In this document: piece after piece, positions 17,630-25,366 of the stretch
How the letters are laid out: each line of letters starts with the position of its first letter
Numbering within the stretch: the first letter of the stretch is position 1
Assembly (NCBI RefSeq): GCF_001457025.1
Contig: NZ_KQ758601.1
Span: 124,001-188,000, forward strand
DNA length: 64,000 bases
Source: Pseudarthrobacter enclensis
Lineage (GTDB): Bacteria > Actinomycetota > Actinomycetes > Actinomycetales > Micrococcaceae
Reading direction: 5' to 3'
Translations under genes and position numbers: made by a program
Notes under the pieces: model-generated
The model's database searches: none
Seen by the model: the letters and a program-made list of their open reading frames with translations, nothing else
What the model was told of the DNA's origin: nothing

Positions 17630-18733
17630 GTGTTCCTGGCACTCCGCGATATCCGCTTTGCCAAAGGCCGGTTCGCCATGATGGGCGGCGTCGTAGCCCT
17701 GATCACCCTGCTGCTGGTCATGCTGACCGGCCTCACGGCAGGGCTGGCCGAGCAGTCCACCTCCGCGATCGGGAAGCTGGGGGCGGCAGCGGCACGGCCC
17801 GTGGACCTGGTGGCGTTCGGCGCGCCCGGTTCCGGCACCCCCAAGGCCTCCTTTACCGAAAGTTCCGTCACTGCCGCGCAGGTGGACAGCTGGCGGAACA
17901 GGCCGGGCGTCCGCTCGGCCGAGCCGCTGGGCATCACCCAGACCAGGCTGCAGACCGGCGACGGCAGCGGCACCGCCAACGTGGCCGTGTTCGGCGTCCC
18001 CGCCGGCAGCCCGCTGGCGCCGGTGGACGTCTCTCCCGGCACCGCCGCCTTGGGGGCCTCGGTGGCAGGGGCACTCTCGGTGGGCCAGGGGGACACAGTC
18101 TCCCTCGGCGGGGTGGACCTGTCCGTTGCCGCCGTGGTTCCGGACCAGTGGTACTCGCACACCAGCGTGGTGTGGACGGCCCTGCCCGCATGGTCCCGGG
18201 TGGCGCACGTGTCCGACGCCGGCCTGCTGGCCACCGTCGTCGCCGTCACCTATGCGGACGGCGCGGACGTGGACCAGGCTGCCGCCGACGCCGCGGCGAA
18301 CACGGTCAGTGAATCCCGCACCGGCTCCTTCCAGGCCCTGGGCTCCTTCAAGAGCGAGAACGGCTCCCTGACCCTGATGCAGGGTTTCCTCTACGGCATC
18401 GCCGCCCTGGTGATCGTGGCGTTCCTGACCGTGTGGACCATCCAGCGGACCCGGGACATCGCGGTGCTCAAAGCCTTGGGCGCACCGGCCTCGTACGTCC
18501 TCCGCGATGCCATCGCCCAGGCCGCGGTGGTGTTGGTGGCGGGTGCCGCGGCCGGTGGAACCGTGGGCCTGGCCGCGGGCTCCCTCGCCGCACAGGCTGC
18601 CCCGTTCCAGTTGAACGCCGGCACCACCGTGCTTCCCGCCGTCGGGATTGTTGCCCTGGGCCTGGCAGGCGCCGCGCTGGCCGTCCGCCGCGCCGCCAGG
18701 GTGGACCCGCTCCTGGCCCTCGGCGGCAACTGA
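17630..18733 (+). CDS. FtsX/MacB-type ABC transporter permease
   Basis: A 367-residue permease. A helix near the N-terminus (FAMMGGVVALITLLLVMLTGL) is followed by a large extracytoplasmic domain (~50-245) and three C-terminal helices (~255-355), the FtsX/MacB layout. GTG 17630 is chosen because a purine-rich AGAGAAGAAG precedes it; the upstream extension to 17507 has no such support. The adjacent ATPase gene is frameshifted. Divergent from a two-component system that may regulate it. Likely role: efflux of peptides, antimicrobials or lipoproteins. Confidence 0.85.
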   Translation: MFLALRDIRFAKGRFAMMGGVVALITLLLVMLTGLTAGLAEQSTSAIGKLGAAAARPVDLVAFGAPGSGTPKASFTESSVTAAQVDSWRNRPGVRSAEPLGITQTRLQTGDGSGTANVAVFGVPAGSPLAPVDVSPGTAALGASVAGALSVGQGDTVSLGGVDLSVAAVVPDQWYSHTSVVWTALPAWSRVAHVSDAGLLATVVAVTYADGADVDQAAADAAANTVSESRTGSFQALGSFKSENGSLTLMQGFLYGIAALVIVAFLTVWTIQRTRDIAVLKALGAPASYVLRDAIAQAAVVLVAGAAAGGTVGLAAGSLAAQAAPFQLNAGTTVLPAVGIVALGLAGAALAVRRAARVDPLLALGGN

Positions 18734-18766
18734 CCACCCTCCTCCGGTTCTTGAAAGGAATCCTCC

Positions 18767-19460
18767 ATGTCCTCCACCGCGCCCCTCAGCCTGGTCAATG
18801 TCACCCTCGACTACCCGGACGGCGGCAGCACCACCACCGCCCTGGACAGGGTCAGCCTCACCGCGCACGCGGGCCGGCTGGTGTCCCTCGTGGGCCCGTC
18901 CGGTTCCGGAAAGTCCAGCCTCCTGGCCACCGCCGCCACCCTGGTCCGCCCCACCGGCGGGCAGGTCCTGATCGACGGGACGGACACCAACGGCCTGAAG
19001 GAGAAAGACCTTGCCGCGCTGCGCCGCAGCAAGGTGGGCATCATCTTCCAGCAGCCCAACCTGCTCCCGTCCCTGACCGCGGCCGAGCAGCTCATCATCA
19101 GCGACCACCTGCGCGGGAAGCCCGCCAGGGCGTGCCAGGGCCGCGGGGCTGCTCGACGTCGTCGGGCTGTCCGCCAGCGCGGACAAGCTGCCGCACCAGC
19201 TCTCCGGCGGGCAGCGGCAGCGCGTGAACATCGCACGCGCCCTGATGGGCAGCCCGAAGGTGCTGCTGGTGGATGAGCCGACGGCGGCGCTGGACCATGA
19301 GCGCAGCGAAGCGATCGTCCGGCTGCTCCGGCAGGTGACCGCCGAGTTTGCCGTGGCCACGGTGATGGTCACGCATGACACCGAGTTCCTGCCGTTGACG
19401 GACGTGGTGGCCACCATGCGGGACGGCAGGCTCACGGCACCGGTGCCGGCCGGAGCCTAG
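18767..19460 (+). pseudogene. ABC transporter ATPase (MacB/LolD type), frameshifted by a 10-bp tandem duplication
   Basis: The partner ATPase of the upstream permease. The first frame runs from 18767 and carries Walker A GPSGSGKSS and the Q-loop IIFQQPNLLPS. After residue ~120 the sequence becomes Arg/Ala-rich nonsense to a stop at 19276. In the +1 frame the expected remainder follows: GLLDVVGLS, signature [15 protein letters not shown], Walker [13 protein letters not shown] and the H-loop VTHDTEF, ending at 19460. The break coincides with two tandem 10-bp units at 19124-19143. Removing one restores a continuous frame reading [12 protein letters not shown]. This is a real mutation, a reversible slippage site or an assembly error; as given, the gene is broken. 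Confidence 0.85.
19124..19143 (+). repeat. 10-bp tandem duplication causing the frameshift
   Basis: GCCAGGGCGT is followed directly by GCCAGGGCCG; the shared 8-mer GCCAGGGC occurs at 19124 and 19134. Ten extra bases shift the frame by +1, exactly the shift seen in the ATPase gene. Confidence 0.8.
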
Positions 19461-19492
19461 CTGAACCTCGTTTCGCGGGAGCAACGCAGACA

Positions 19493-19518
19493 GCCCCGGC
19501 GGTACAAACCGCCGGGGC
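19493..19518. terminator. Bidirectional hairpin between the ABC genes and the sialidase
   Basis: A perfect 11-bp stem (GCCCCGGCGGT with ACCGCCGGGGC) around the loop ACAA sits between convergent genes. The T tract is poor, so termination is inferred from position and stem strength. Confidence 0.65.
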
Positions 19519-19545
19519 CGTTCACGTCTGTGAGCAGCGTGCAGG

Positions 19546-22509
19546 CTAACCCTTGGGGGTCACCTGCAGCCGGTCGAAGGAGACCTGCTTGCCGTCCTGG
19601 TCCAGGACCACCACGTCGTCGCGGCCGTTCTGGATATCGGCGGGCAGGATGAACTCCACGGTGTTGTCCGTGGTGGGGAAGATCCAGCCGATCCGTTGGC
19701 TGCGCTTGTTGAGGTAGACGTAGTACCACTGCCCGTAGTCGAGGCCCTGGAGGACCACCTTCTGGCCGTTGCGGTATTTGTCCGCGGTGCCGAGGTCGGA
19801 GGGCGGTGCCTGGCCGTCGAAGTCCTGGACCGTCAAGGCCGGTATGGTGCCGGGCTGCGCGGGCTGCAGGTTGAGCTCGATGCCGCCGCCGGTGACCGAC
19901 GCCGTGACGTGCCTGGCGCCGTTGTCAGCCGCCGCCGCGAAGCTGACGGGCGCCAGCTTTCCGGCGGTGATGTCCGCGGCGGTGAGCACGTGGTCCCGGG
20001 TGGCGGTGACGCTGCTGCCGGCGGCGAGGAGGGATTCGCTGATGCCGGCGTCCGGAGCGGCAACTCCGGTGAGGGCCACGTTGCCGGCGTTGCCCAGGGT
20101 GTAGGTGTAGGTGACGGTGTCGCCCGCGGAGGCGTACCGGTCGCCGTCGTTGTCGGTCCACTCAGCGGAAACCGTGCCCTCGAGCCTGGTGTCGCGGACC
20201 TTGAGGTCCACCTCGCCTCCGTTGACGGCATAGGTGCGGGTGGTCTGTCCCGCAGCGCTGACGTCCCAGCTGGTCTCGGGGATGAAGAAGCCCTGGTCCG
20301 CTTCCGCGGCGGTGACGGTGTGGCGTGGCGTGGCGCAGCTGTAGGACTGGCCCGCGGGCAGGACACTGTACCGGCAGTTTCCGGGGCCGTCCGGGACGAA
20401 CGGGCTGAAGTTCCCGGCCGTGGGCACCACCTTCTCCACCAGTGGGCTGGTGTTGGTGACGTCGAACGTGTAGGGAAACGCCTCCCCCGCCGTGTACGGC
20501 TGCGCGCCCAGGTCCCGGCCTGCGTCGCTGCGGCTGCCGGTAATGGTGGCGGCCACCAGGCCGTCGCGCAGTGCCACGGCGGCGCCGGTGAAGGTGACCG
20601 TCCTGGTGAGCGACGGCGTCGCGCTGGCCGTGATGCTGAAGGTTGCCTGGGGCACGAAGTAGCCGCGGGAGATGTCTTCGGCCGTTACCGTGTGCCGGGC
20701 GGTGGTGCAGGTGTAGCTGGCGCCGGCAGCCAGGTTGTTGTACCGGCAGTTGGGAGCCGATGGTGGCAGGAAGCCGGCGTCGAACGTGCCGGAGACGGGC
20801 ACGGAGTTGGCGGTGACGTTGGCCGTGCTCTTGACGTTGAAGGTATAGCTGAGCACGTCGCCGGCCTGGTAGGGGCTGGTCGCGACGTCGCGGTCCGGCG
20901 CGGAGCCGGTGATGGTGAGACCCACTTGGGGTGCCACGGGGACGGTGGCCGTGAAGGTGGCCTGCGAAACCCGGCCGTCCGCCGTCGTGAATGCTGCGTT
21001 GAGGTTTTGTGGACCGCTGGCGTTGGCCGGAGCGGTCAGGTCCACGGTGACGGTGGCGGAGGCACCGGGGGCGACGTCGGGAACGGGCACCGTGGTGGCG
21101 GACCAGCCGCTGGGGGTGTAGACGGTGGCGGTGGCGCCGGTGAGCGTGACCGGTTCCTGGTTGGTGACGGTCACGGACACCTGCTTGGTGGCACCGGGTG
21201 CGGTGGTGACGGCGGGGACGGCCAGCGGGGCGCAGGCGTAGTTCAGCCACGCGTCGTCGAAGGCGGCGAACGGCATGTTGTCCGTGTAGTTGCCCTCGTA
21301 CAGGACGCCGAACCTGCCCTCATCCAGCCGGGTCACGGTGGAGTAGGCGGAGAAGCCGGAGCGGATGGTGCGCACTCCCGGCCAGGTGGCACCGTCGTCG
21401 CAGGACACCCGGGCGGAGACGTTCTCGCGGCCGGTCTTGGAGTTGGCGTTGGTGAAGATCAGTTTTTTCGCGTCGGCGGAACCCTGCGGGGCGTTGGGGA
21501 ACATCCGTGCGATGGCGCCGTTGTTGGCCGGGTCCGGCAGTTCGGTGTCCTGCGTGACCGGCCCGTAGGTGGCGCCGCCGTCGGTGGAGACCGCCACCTT
21601 GCGGTAGCCCTGGTTGGCGTTGTCCCGGGAGTTGAGCAGCACGCGCCCGTCCGAGAGTTCCACGGTTTTGTTCTCGTCCATCCGGTCGCCCACGTTGGCG
21701 CCCTTGTGCCAGGTGGCGCCATGGTCGTCGGAGTAGACGCTGTAGGCCTGGATCCTGTTGGTGCCGTCAGCCTGGCGGACATCGCCGGCGTACTGCTGGA
21801 TCAGGCGGCCCTTGTATGGCCCGTACTTAAGCTGGATGCCTTCGCCGGAGGACGCGAAGTTGGAGCGGACGTCGCCCGCCACGGGGCTGGTCTTGCTGGT
21901 GCCCGGCTTGGTGACGCCGGTGATGAGGCGCGGCTGGCTCCAGGTGGCGCCGGCGTCGGACGATTCGATCACGGCCGAGGAAATGACGTTCCTGTCCGCA
22001 TCATCGTTGCCAAACTGGCTGCCGCCGAAGCCCTGGTCCTTGGAGTAGACAAAGAAGGCGAAGACCTTCCCGGCCTCGGTGTCGTAAATGTAGGACGGGT
22101 CGCTGTAGCCGTACTTCGGGCCGGAGGCGTCGGCGACGTGCCCGGCAGCGATGACCTGCACGGGGCCCCAGGTCCGGCCTCCGTCGATGCTGCGGCGCTG
22201 CACGATGGAGTTGGGATTGGGGGCATCGGCTGCGCTGCCGGGCCGGCCGTCCCAGGCGGCGAGGACCACGCCGTTGCCCAGGTAAGACAGGGCCGGGATC
22301 CGGTAGAAAAAGTTGCTGGCGGTCCGGTCCGCTGCCAGGTTCGTTTCCTGGAAGCTGCCGGGCGGCGCGGTGGGACTGGTGGACGGGATGGGTGCGGCCT
22401 GTGCGGGCAGCCCGCTTGCAGCCAGCAGGGCAAGGGCGAGGGCCCCTGTGCCCGTGGCCTTACCCAGTGATCTCTTCCTGGTTCTTCTGGTGGTAATTCG
22501 CAAACCCAT
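19546..22509 (-). CDS. Secreted multidomain exo-alpha-sialidase
   Basis: Cleaves terminal sialic acids from host or environmental glycoconjugates outside the cell. The 987-residue product has a signal peptide (RRTRKRS, hydrophobic core, cut after PAQAA about residue 39), then a six-bladed sialidase propeller with the arginine motif YRIP at 69-72 and at least five Asp-boxes (SIDGGRTW, SSDAGATW, SDDHGATW, STDGGATY, SCDDGATW). From ~430 come a NEW3-like domain (TNQEPVTLTGATATVYTP), two related ~120-residue DUF11-type repeats each ending near HTVTA, a third shorter copy and a C-terminal module (YYVYLNKRSQRIGWIF) that may attach or bind carbohydrate. No LPxTG anchor is visible. Two GACGTC-centred operators lie between it and the divergent second sialidase. 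Confidence 0.93.
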   Translation of the reverse strand: MGLRITTRRTRKRSLGKATGTGALALALLAASGLPAQAAPIPSTSPTAPPGSFQETNLAADRTASNFFYRIPALSYLGNGVVLAAWDGRPGSAADAPNPNSIVQRRSIDGGRTWGPVQVIAAGHVADASGPKYGYSDPSYIYDTEAGKVFAFFVYSKDQGFGGSQFGNDDADRNVISSAVIESSDAGATWSQPRLITGVTKPGTSKTSPVAGDVRSNFASSGEGIQLKYGPYKGRLIQQYAGDVRQADGTNRIQAYSVYSDDHGATWHKGANVGDRMDENKTVELSDGRVLLNSRDNANQGYRKVAVSTDGGATYGPVTQDTELPDPANNGAIARMFPNAPQGSADAKKLIFTNANSKTGRENVSARVSCDDGATWPGVRTIRSGFSAYSTVTRLDEGRFGVLYEGNYTDNMPFAAFDDAWLNYACAPLAVPAVTTAPGATKQVSVTVTNQEPVTLTGATATVYTPSGWSATTVPVPDVAPGASATVTVDLTAPANASGPQNLNAAFTTADGRVSQATFTATVPVAPQVGLTITGSAPDRDVATSPYQAGDVLSYTFNVKSTANVTANSVPVSGTFDAGFLPPSAPNCRYNNLAAGASYTCTTARHTVTAEDISRGYFVPQATFSITASATPSLTRTVTFTGAAVALRDGLVAATITGSRSDAGRDLGAQPYTAGEAFPYTFDVTNTSPLVEKVVPTAGNFSPFVPDGPGNCRYSVLPAGQSYSCATPRHTVTAAEADQGFFIPETSWDVSAAGQTTRTYAVNGGEVDLKVRDTRLEGTVSAEWTDNDGDRYASAGDTVTYTYTLGNAGNVALTGVAAPDAGISESLLAAGSSVTATRDHVLTAADITAGKLAPVSFAAAADNGARHVTASVTGGGIELNLQPAQPGTIPALTVQDFDGQAPPSDLGTADKYRNGQKVVLQGLDYGQWYYVYLNKRSQRIGWIFPTTDNTVEFILPADIQNGRDDVVVLDQDGKQVSFDRLQVTPKG

Positions 22510-22589
22510 GTCCTTTCTGGACGCCGCGCTGCGGCTCGAATGGAGGTGACGACGCCGCTCTCGGGAACCTCACTATGATTCCTGCTACA

Positions 22590-22601
22590 TACGACGTCCT
22601 A
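22590..22601. promoter_or_regulatory. Putative NanR operator, sialidase intergenic site A
   Basis: TACGACGTCCTA is a 12-bp near-palindrome centred on GACGTC between the two divergent sialidase genes. The same core recurs at 22642, 25322, 40117 and 40134, all upstream of sialic acid genes or of the FadR-type regulator. Confidence 0.6.
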
Positions 22602-22641
22602 CCACCATAGGTTGGTGCGCTCGGGAAAGCTAGACTTGACA

Positions 22642-22653
22642 TGTGACGTCCTA
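22642..22653. promoter_or_regulatory. Putative NanR operator overlapping the start codon of the second sialidase, site B
   Basis: TGTGACGTCCTA shares nine of twelve bases with site A, including the GACGTC core. It covers the GTG start at 22643, so a bound repressor would block transcription through the beginning of the gene. Confidence 0.5.
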
Positions 22654-24355
22654 CCTACCGATTTCCCGGCCTGCCGCCGAGCCCTCCGTTGAGCACGTCC
22701 TGGCCACCCGAGGCCGCGGCGGATACCGGCAATACCGCATCCCGGCACTCGCCGTCACCGCGCGCGGAACGCTCCTTGCCGCGTACGACGGCAGGCCTAA
22801 CCTCGATGACCTGCCCAGCCCCATCGACCTGCTGGTCCGTCGCAGCACGGACAGCGGAGTTTCATGGGGCGTCCAGCAGGTGGTGCGGCGCGGGACAGGA
22901 CTGGAGGGCTTCGGCGATTCCAGCCTGCTGGTGGATACCGAAACGGGACGGATCTTCCTGTTCCACGCCGCCGGGACCCGGGCCGGGTTCTTCGAATCCA
23001 CCACGGGATCCGCGCCGGAGGACGAGTCCGTCCAGCACTGCGACCTCAGCTGGTCCGACGATGACGGGGTGACCTGGCAGCACCGGCGCCTCACCGCCGA
23101 GCTGAAGGGCAGCACCCCCGCCGGCCGGGACATCACCGGCATGTTCGCCGCCGCCGGGCAGGGAATCCAGATCCACACCGGCCCGTTCCACGGCCGCCTG
23201 GTCCAGCAGTTCGTACTGCTGTGCGGAGGGGCCATCATGGCCGCCTCCGCCTACAGCGACGACCACGGGGACAGCTGGACCTTCGGGGAACTTATCGGCG
23301 CCGGAACCCATGGCGCCACACCGAACGAAAACAAGGTGGCGGCCCTGGAAGACGGGAGCCTGCTCCTGCACAGCCGGGCCACGCCGCGCAGGCTCGCGGC
23401 CAGATCCATCAACGGCGGTCAGGACTGGAGCGCCCTGCTGCCGGTGGAGGACCTGCCGGACCCGAGCGACAACGGGTCACTCAGCCGCTTCGACGGCCTG
23501 CCGGCTGTGGAGGGCCTCGCCACCACCGCGACGGACCGGTGGCTCCTGGCCACCAACAACCGGGACACGGCACTGCGCCGCAACACCGTCCTGAGCCTCT
23601 CCACGGACAACGGCAGTACATGGCGCGCTGGGGTGGTCCTGTGCGCGGGCAGTTCCGCCTACTCCACCGCCACGCGCCTGCCGGACGGGAACATTGGCGT
23701 CCTGTACGAACGGCAGGGCTACCGGCAGATCGTCTTCGTTTCCATCCCGGCCGCGCAGCTGACGGACCAGCTCACTGCCCCGCAACTTCCGGAAGCAGCC
23801 CCGCACCACGCGCCGGATGCCGGCCCCACCTTCGACATGGAACTGCGCTCCGTCACCCCCGGCCTGCCCGCCGTGTGGCAGAACGTGGGCGAATTCCACG
23901 TCATGGCGCCCGACGGCGGTGGCTGGGGTTCGGCGTCGAAGGAGATCGGCCAGGGCTACTCCGACGGCCAGGTCCAGGTCCTGGGCACGCGCGAGGCGCA
24001 GGACCTGAACTACGGCCCTATCACCCCCGGCTACAAGGCGGGCGACATCCTCGCCTTCACTGGCAGGGTAAGGAACGACGGCGGCACAACACTCGGGCGG
24101 GTCAGGCTGTCCGGCCCCGGAGCGGAGGCCTTTCCCGCCACCGACCTGCCACCGGGCGGGGAGGCGCTCTACTTCACCCCCTCCCACACGGTCACGGCTG
24201 CGGATCTGGAGAAGGAGTTCCTGGAAGTCACCTATGCGGTGGAGGGGGAGGGATGCGGCTTCTCCGTGCGGCTCTCGTGGACCTTCCGGTTCAACATGGC
24301 CACCGGAGACGTCACCGTGGAAGACTCCCCTCCAGCAGCGAACACATCTGCCTGA
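22643..24355 (+). CDS. Sialidase without signal peptide
   Basis: A 570-residue exo-alpha-sialidase-type propeller: YRIP at residues 31-34, Asp-boxes STDSGVSW, SDDDGVTW, SDDHGDSW and SINGGQDW, followed from ~395 by a beta domain (GYKAGDILAFTGRVRN, HTVTAADLEKEFLEVTY) related to the DUF11-type repeats of the secreted sialidase. No signal peptide is present and an in-frame stop just upstream rules out a longer start, so it should act in the cytoplasm, perhaps on imported sialylated oligosaccharides, or leave by a non-classical route. The GTG start has no good ribosome site. The last 44 bases overlap the convergent DUF4862 gene. Confidence 0.85.
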   Translation: MTSYLPISRPAAEPSVEHVLATRGRGGYRQYRIPALAVTARGTLLAAYDGRPNLDDLPSPIDLLVRRSTDSGVSWGVQQVVRRGTGLEGFGDSSLLVDTETGRIFLFHAAGTRAGFFESTTGSAPEDESVQHCDLSWSDDDGVTWQHRRLTAELKGSTPAGRDITGMFAAAGQGIQIHTGPFHGRLVQQFVLLCGGAIMAASAYSDDHGDSWTFGELIGAGTHGATPNENKVAALEDGSLLLHSRATPRRLAARSINGGQDWSALLPVEDLPDPSDNGSLSRFDGLPAVEGLATTATDRWLLATNNRDTALRRNTVLSLSTDNGSTWRAGVVLCAGSSAYSTATRLPDGNIGVLYERQGYRQIVFVSIPAAQLTDQLTAPQLPEAAPHHAPDAGPTFDMELRSVTPGLPAVWQNVGEFHVMAPDGGGWGSASKEIGQGYSDGQVQVLGTREAQDLNYGPITPGYKAGDILAFTGRVRNDGGTTLGRVRLSGPGAEAFPATDLPPGGEALYFTPSHTVTAADLEKEFLEVTYAVEGEGCGFSVRLSWTFRFNMATGDVTVEDSPPAANTSA

Positions 24356-25217
24356 GGCGGCCCACCCGCTGGCTCACGGAAAGCCCCTGGGCCGGAAGTC
24401 CGATCTTGAAGCCGAGCAGGGGAACCGGACCGGCGGCGGCGAGGCAGTCCGCCAGGTGGCCGCGGCCCAGGAGCGAGGTGGACGGTGCGCCGTCCACCTC
24501 CACCGGCGGAAGGTGCGCATCAATCCAGGGGTAGCCGAACTCCGTCTCGACCGGTGAGCAGCCGGAGAACATGACGCCCGCCAGTACTCCGGCGGCCCGG
24601 GCCTGGGCAATGTGTTCGGCTGCAGTGTCCGGGTTGCGGGTTTCAATGACCGACCGGGCCCAGTTGATCACGAGCCCTACCCGGCCTCCGGCCTGATCCT
24701 GAAGCGAGCGGAGCACGTCCACTTCCTCGCCGAATGGCAGGAAGCCCTTCTCGGGCCTGCCGCTATCCCGTGGCGCGTCGCAGTGTTCCACCAGCACCCG
24801 GGTGGTTCCCCAGTCCCAGCCGAGGATTTCCTCGAGGGACTCCCGGAAGCGCGGCGCGAACGCGCCCGGATAAGGCGCAGAATGCAGCTCGACGGCTTCC
24901 ACTGCATGGCCGGCATCCTCGAGGCGCAGCACGTACTCCCGAACGCCGGCGGTGAACTCCAGCGCTTCCCGCCGGCCTGCAGCGTCCGGGGAGGCGAGCC
25001 CGAACGCCGGCTTCCTCCCCAGCCGCTGCATGGTCCCGGGGATGGACGTCACGACGGCGGACCAACCTTCCGGAGCGCCATCCGGCCAAGGGGTCCCGCC
25101 GAAGGGCCCGTAAGGAAGTTCCAAGCCCCGGACCGCGGAGAGGGATCCAAGCTCCCGGTAGAAATGCTCCCGCCCTTCGTCCGGGTGGGCAGGGTATGCG
25201 CCGATGATCAATGGCAT
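24312..25217 (-). CDS. DUF4862 family protein in the sialic acid cluster
   Basis: A 301-residue protein that I recognise as DUF4862 from its N-terminus (MPLIIGAYPAHP), LELPYGPFGG, VVTSIPGTMQRLG, VELHSAP and EHCDAPRD. The pattern of strands ending in Glu, His and Asp (LELPYG, AVELHSAP, VLVEHCDA, LVINWARS) resembles a TIM barrel of the xylose-isomerase type, which would suit a sugar isomerase or epimerase; this is inference. It lies between the sialidase and importer genes, with its 3' end overlapping the sialidase by 44 bases, and it diverges from the importer across a site with a NanR-like operator. A sugar role in sialic acid use, for example anomer or O-acetyl handling, is plausible but unproven. 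Confidence 0.7.
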   Translation of the reverse strand: MPLIIGAYPAHPDEGREHFYRELGSLSAVRGLELPYGPFGGTPWPDGAPEGWSAVVTSIPGTMQRLGRKPAFGLASPDAAGRREALEFTAGVREYVLRLEDAGHAVEAVELHSAPYPGAFAPRFRESLEEILGWDWGTTRVLVEHCDAPRDSGRPEKGFLPFGEEVDVLRSLQDQAGGRVGLVINWARSVIETRNPDTAAEHIAQARAAGVLAGVMFSGCSPVETEFGYPWIDAHLPPVEVDGAPSTSLLGRGHLADCLAAAGPVPLLGFKIGLPAQGLSVSQRVGRLRQMCSLLEGSLPR

Positions 25218-25321
25218 GGGGGCTCCAATTCTGGAAAGGGCGGCAGACGGGTGCGTGGGTCGGGTGTGGTGCTGCGCACTTGACGCTGGCTGTGATGGGA
25301 CTTACAGTTTTCACTACGAGC

Positions 25322-25333
25322 TAGGACATCCTA
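25322..25333. promoter_or_regulatory. Putative NanR operator, importer site C
   Basis: TAGGACATCCTA is a near-perfect palindrome (TAGGA/TCCTA arms) 34 bases before the importer start, matching the sialidase and nanR upstream sites. It could serve the importer and the divergent DUF4862 gene. Confidence 0.6.
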
Positions 25334-25366
25334 CATCCGATAAACATCTTTTGAATGGTGAGGCAC

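Noticed and set aside
17474..19435. A 653-codon minus-strand frame
   Set aside because: It is antisense to the FtsX-type permease and ABC ATPase. The plus-strand products carry clear motifs, the minus one none.
19696..22470. A 924-codon plus-strand frame
   Set aside because: It mirrors the secreted sialidase, is rich in Gly, Val and Ala without domains, and lacks a ribosome site.
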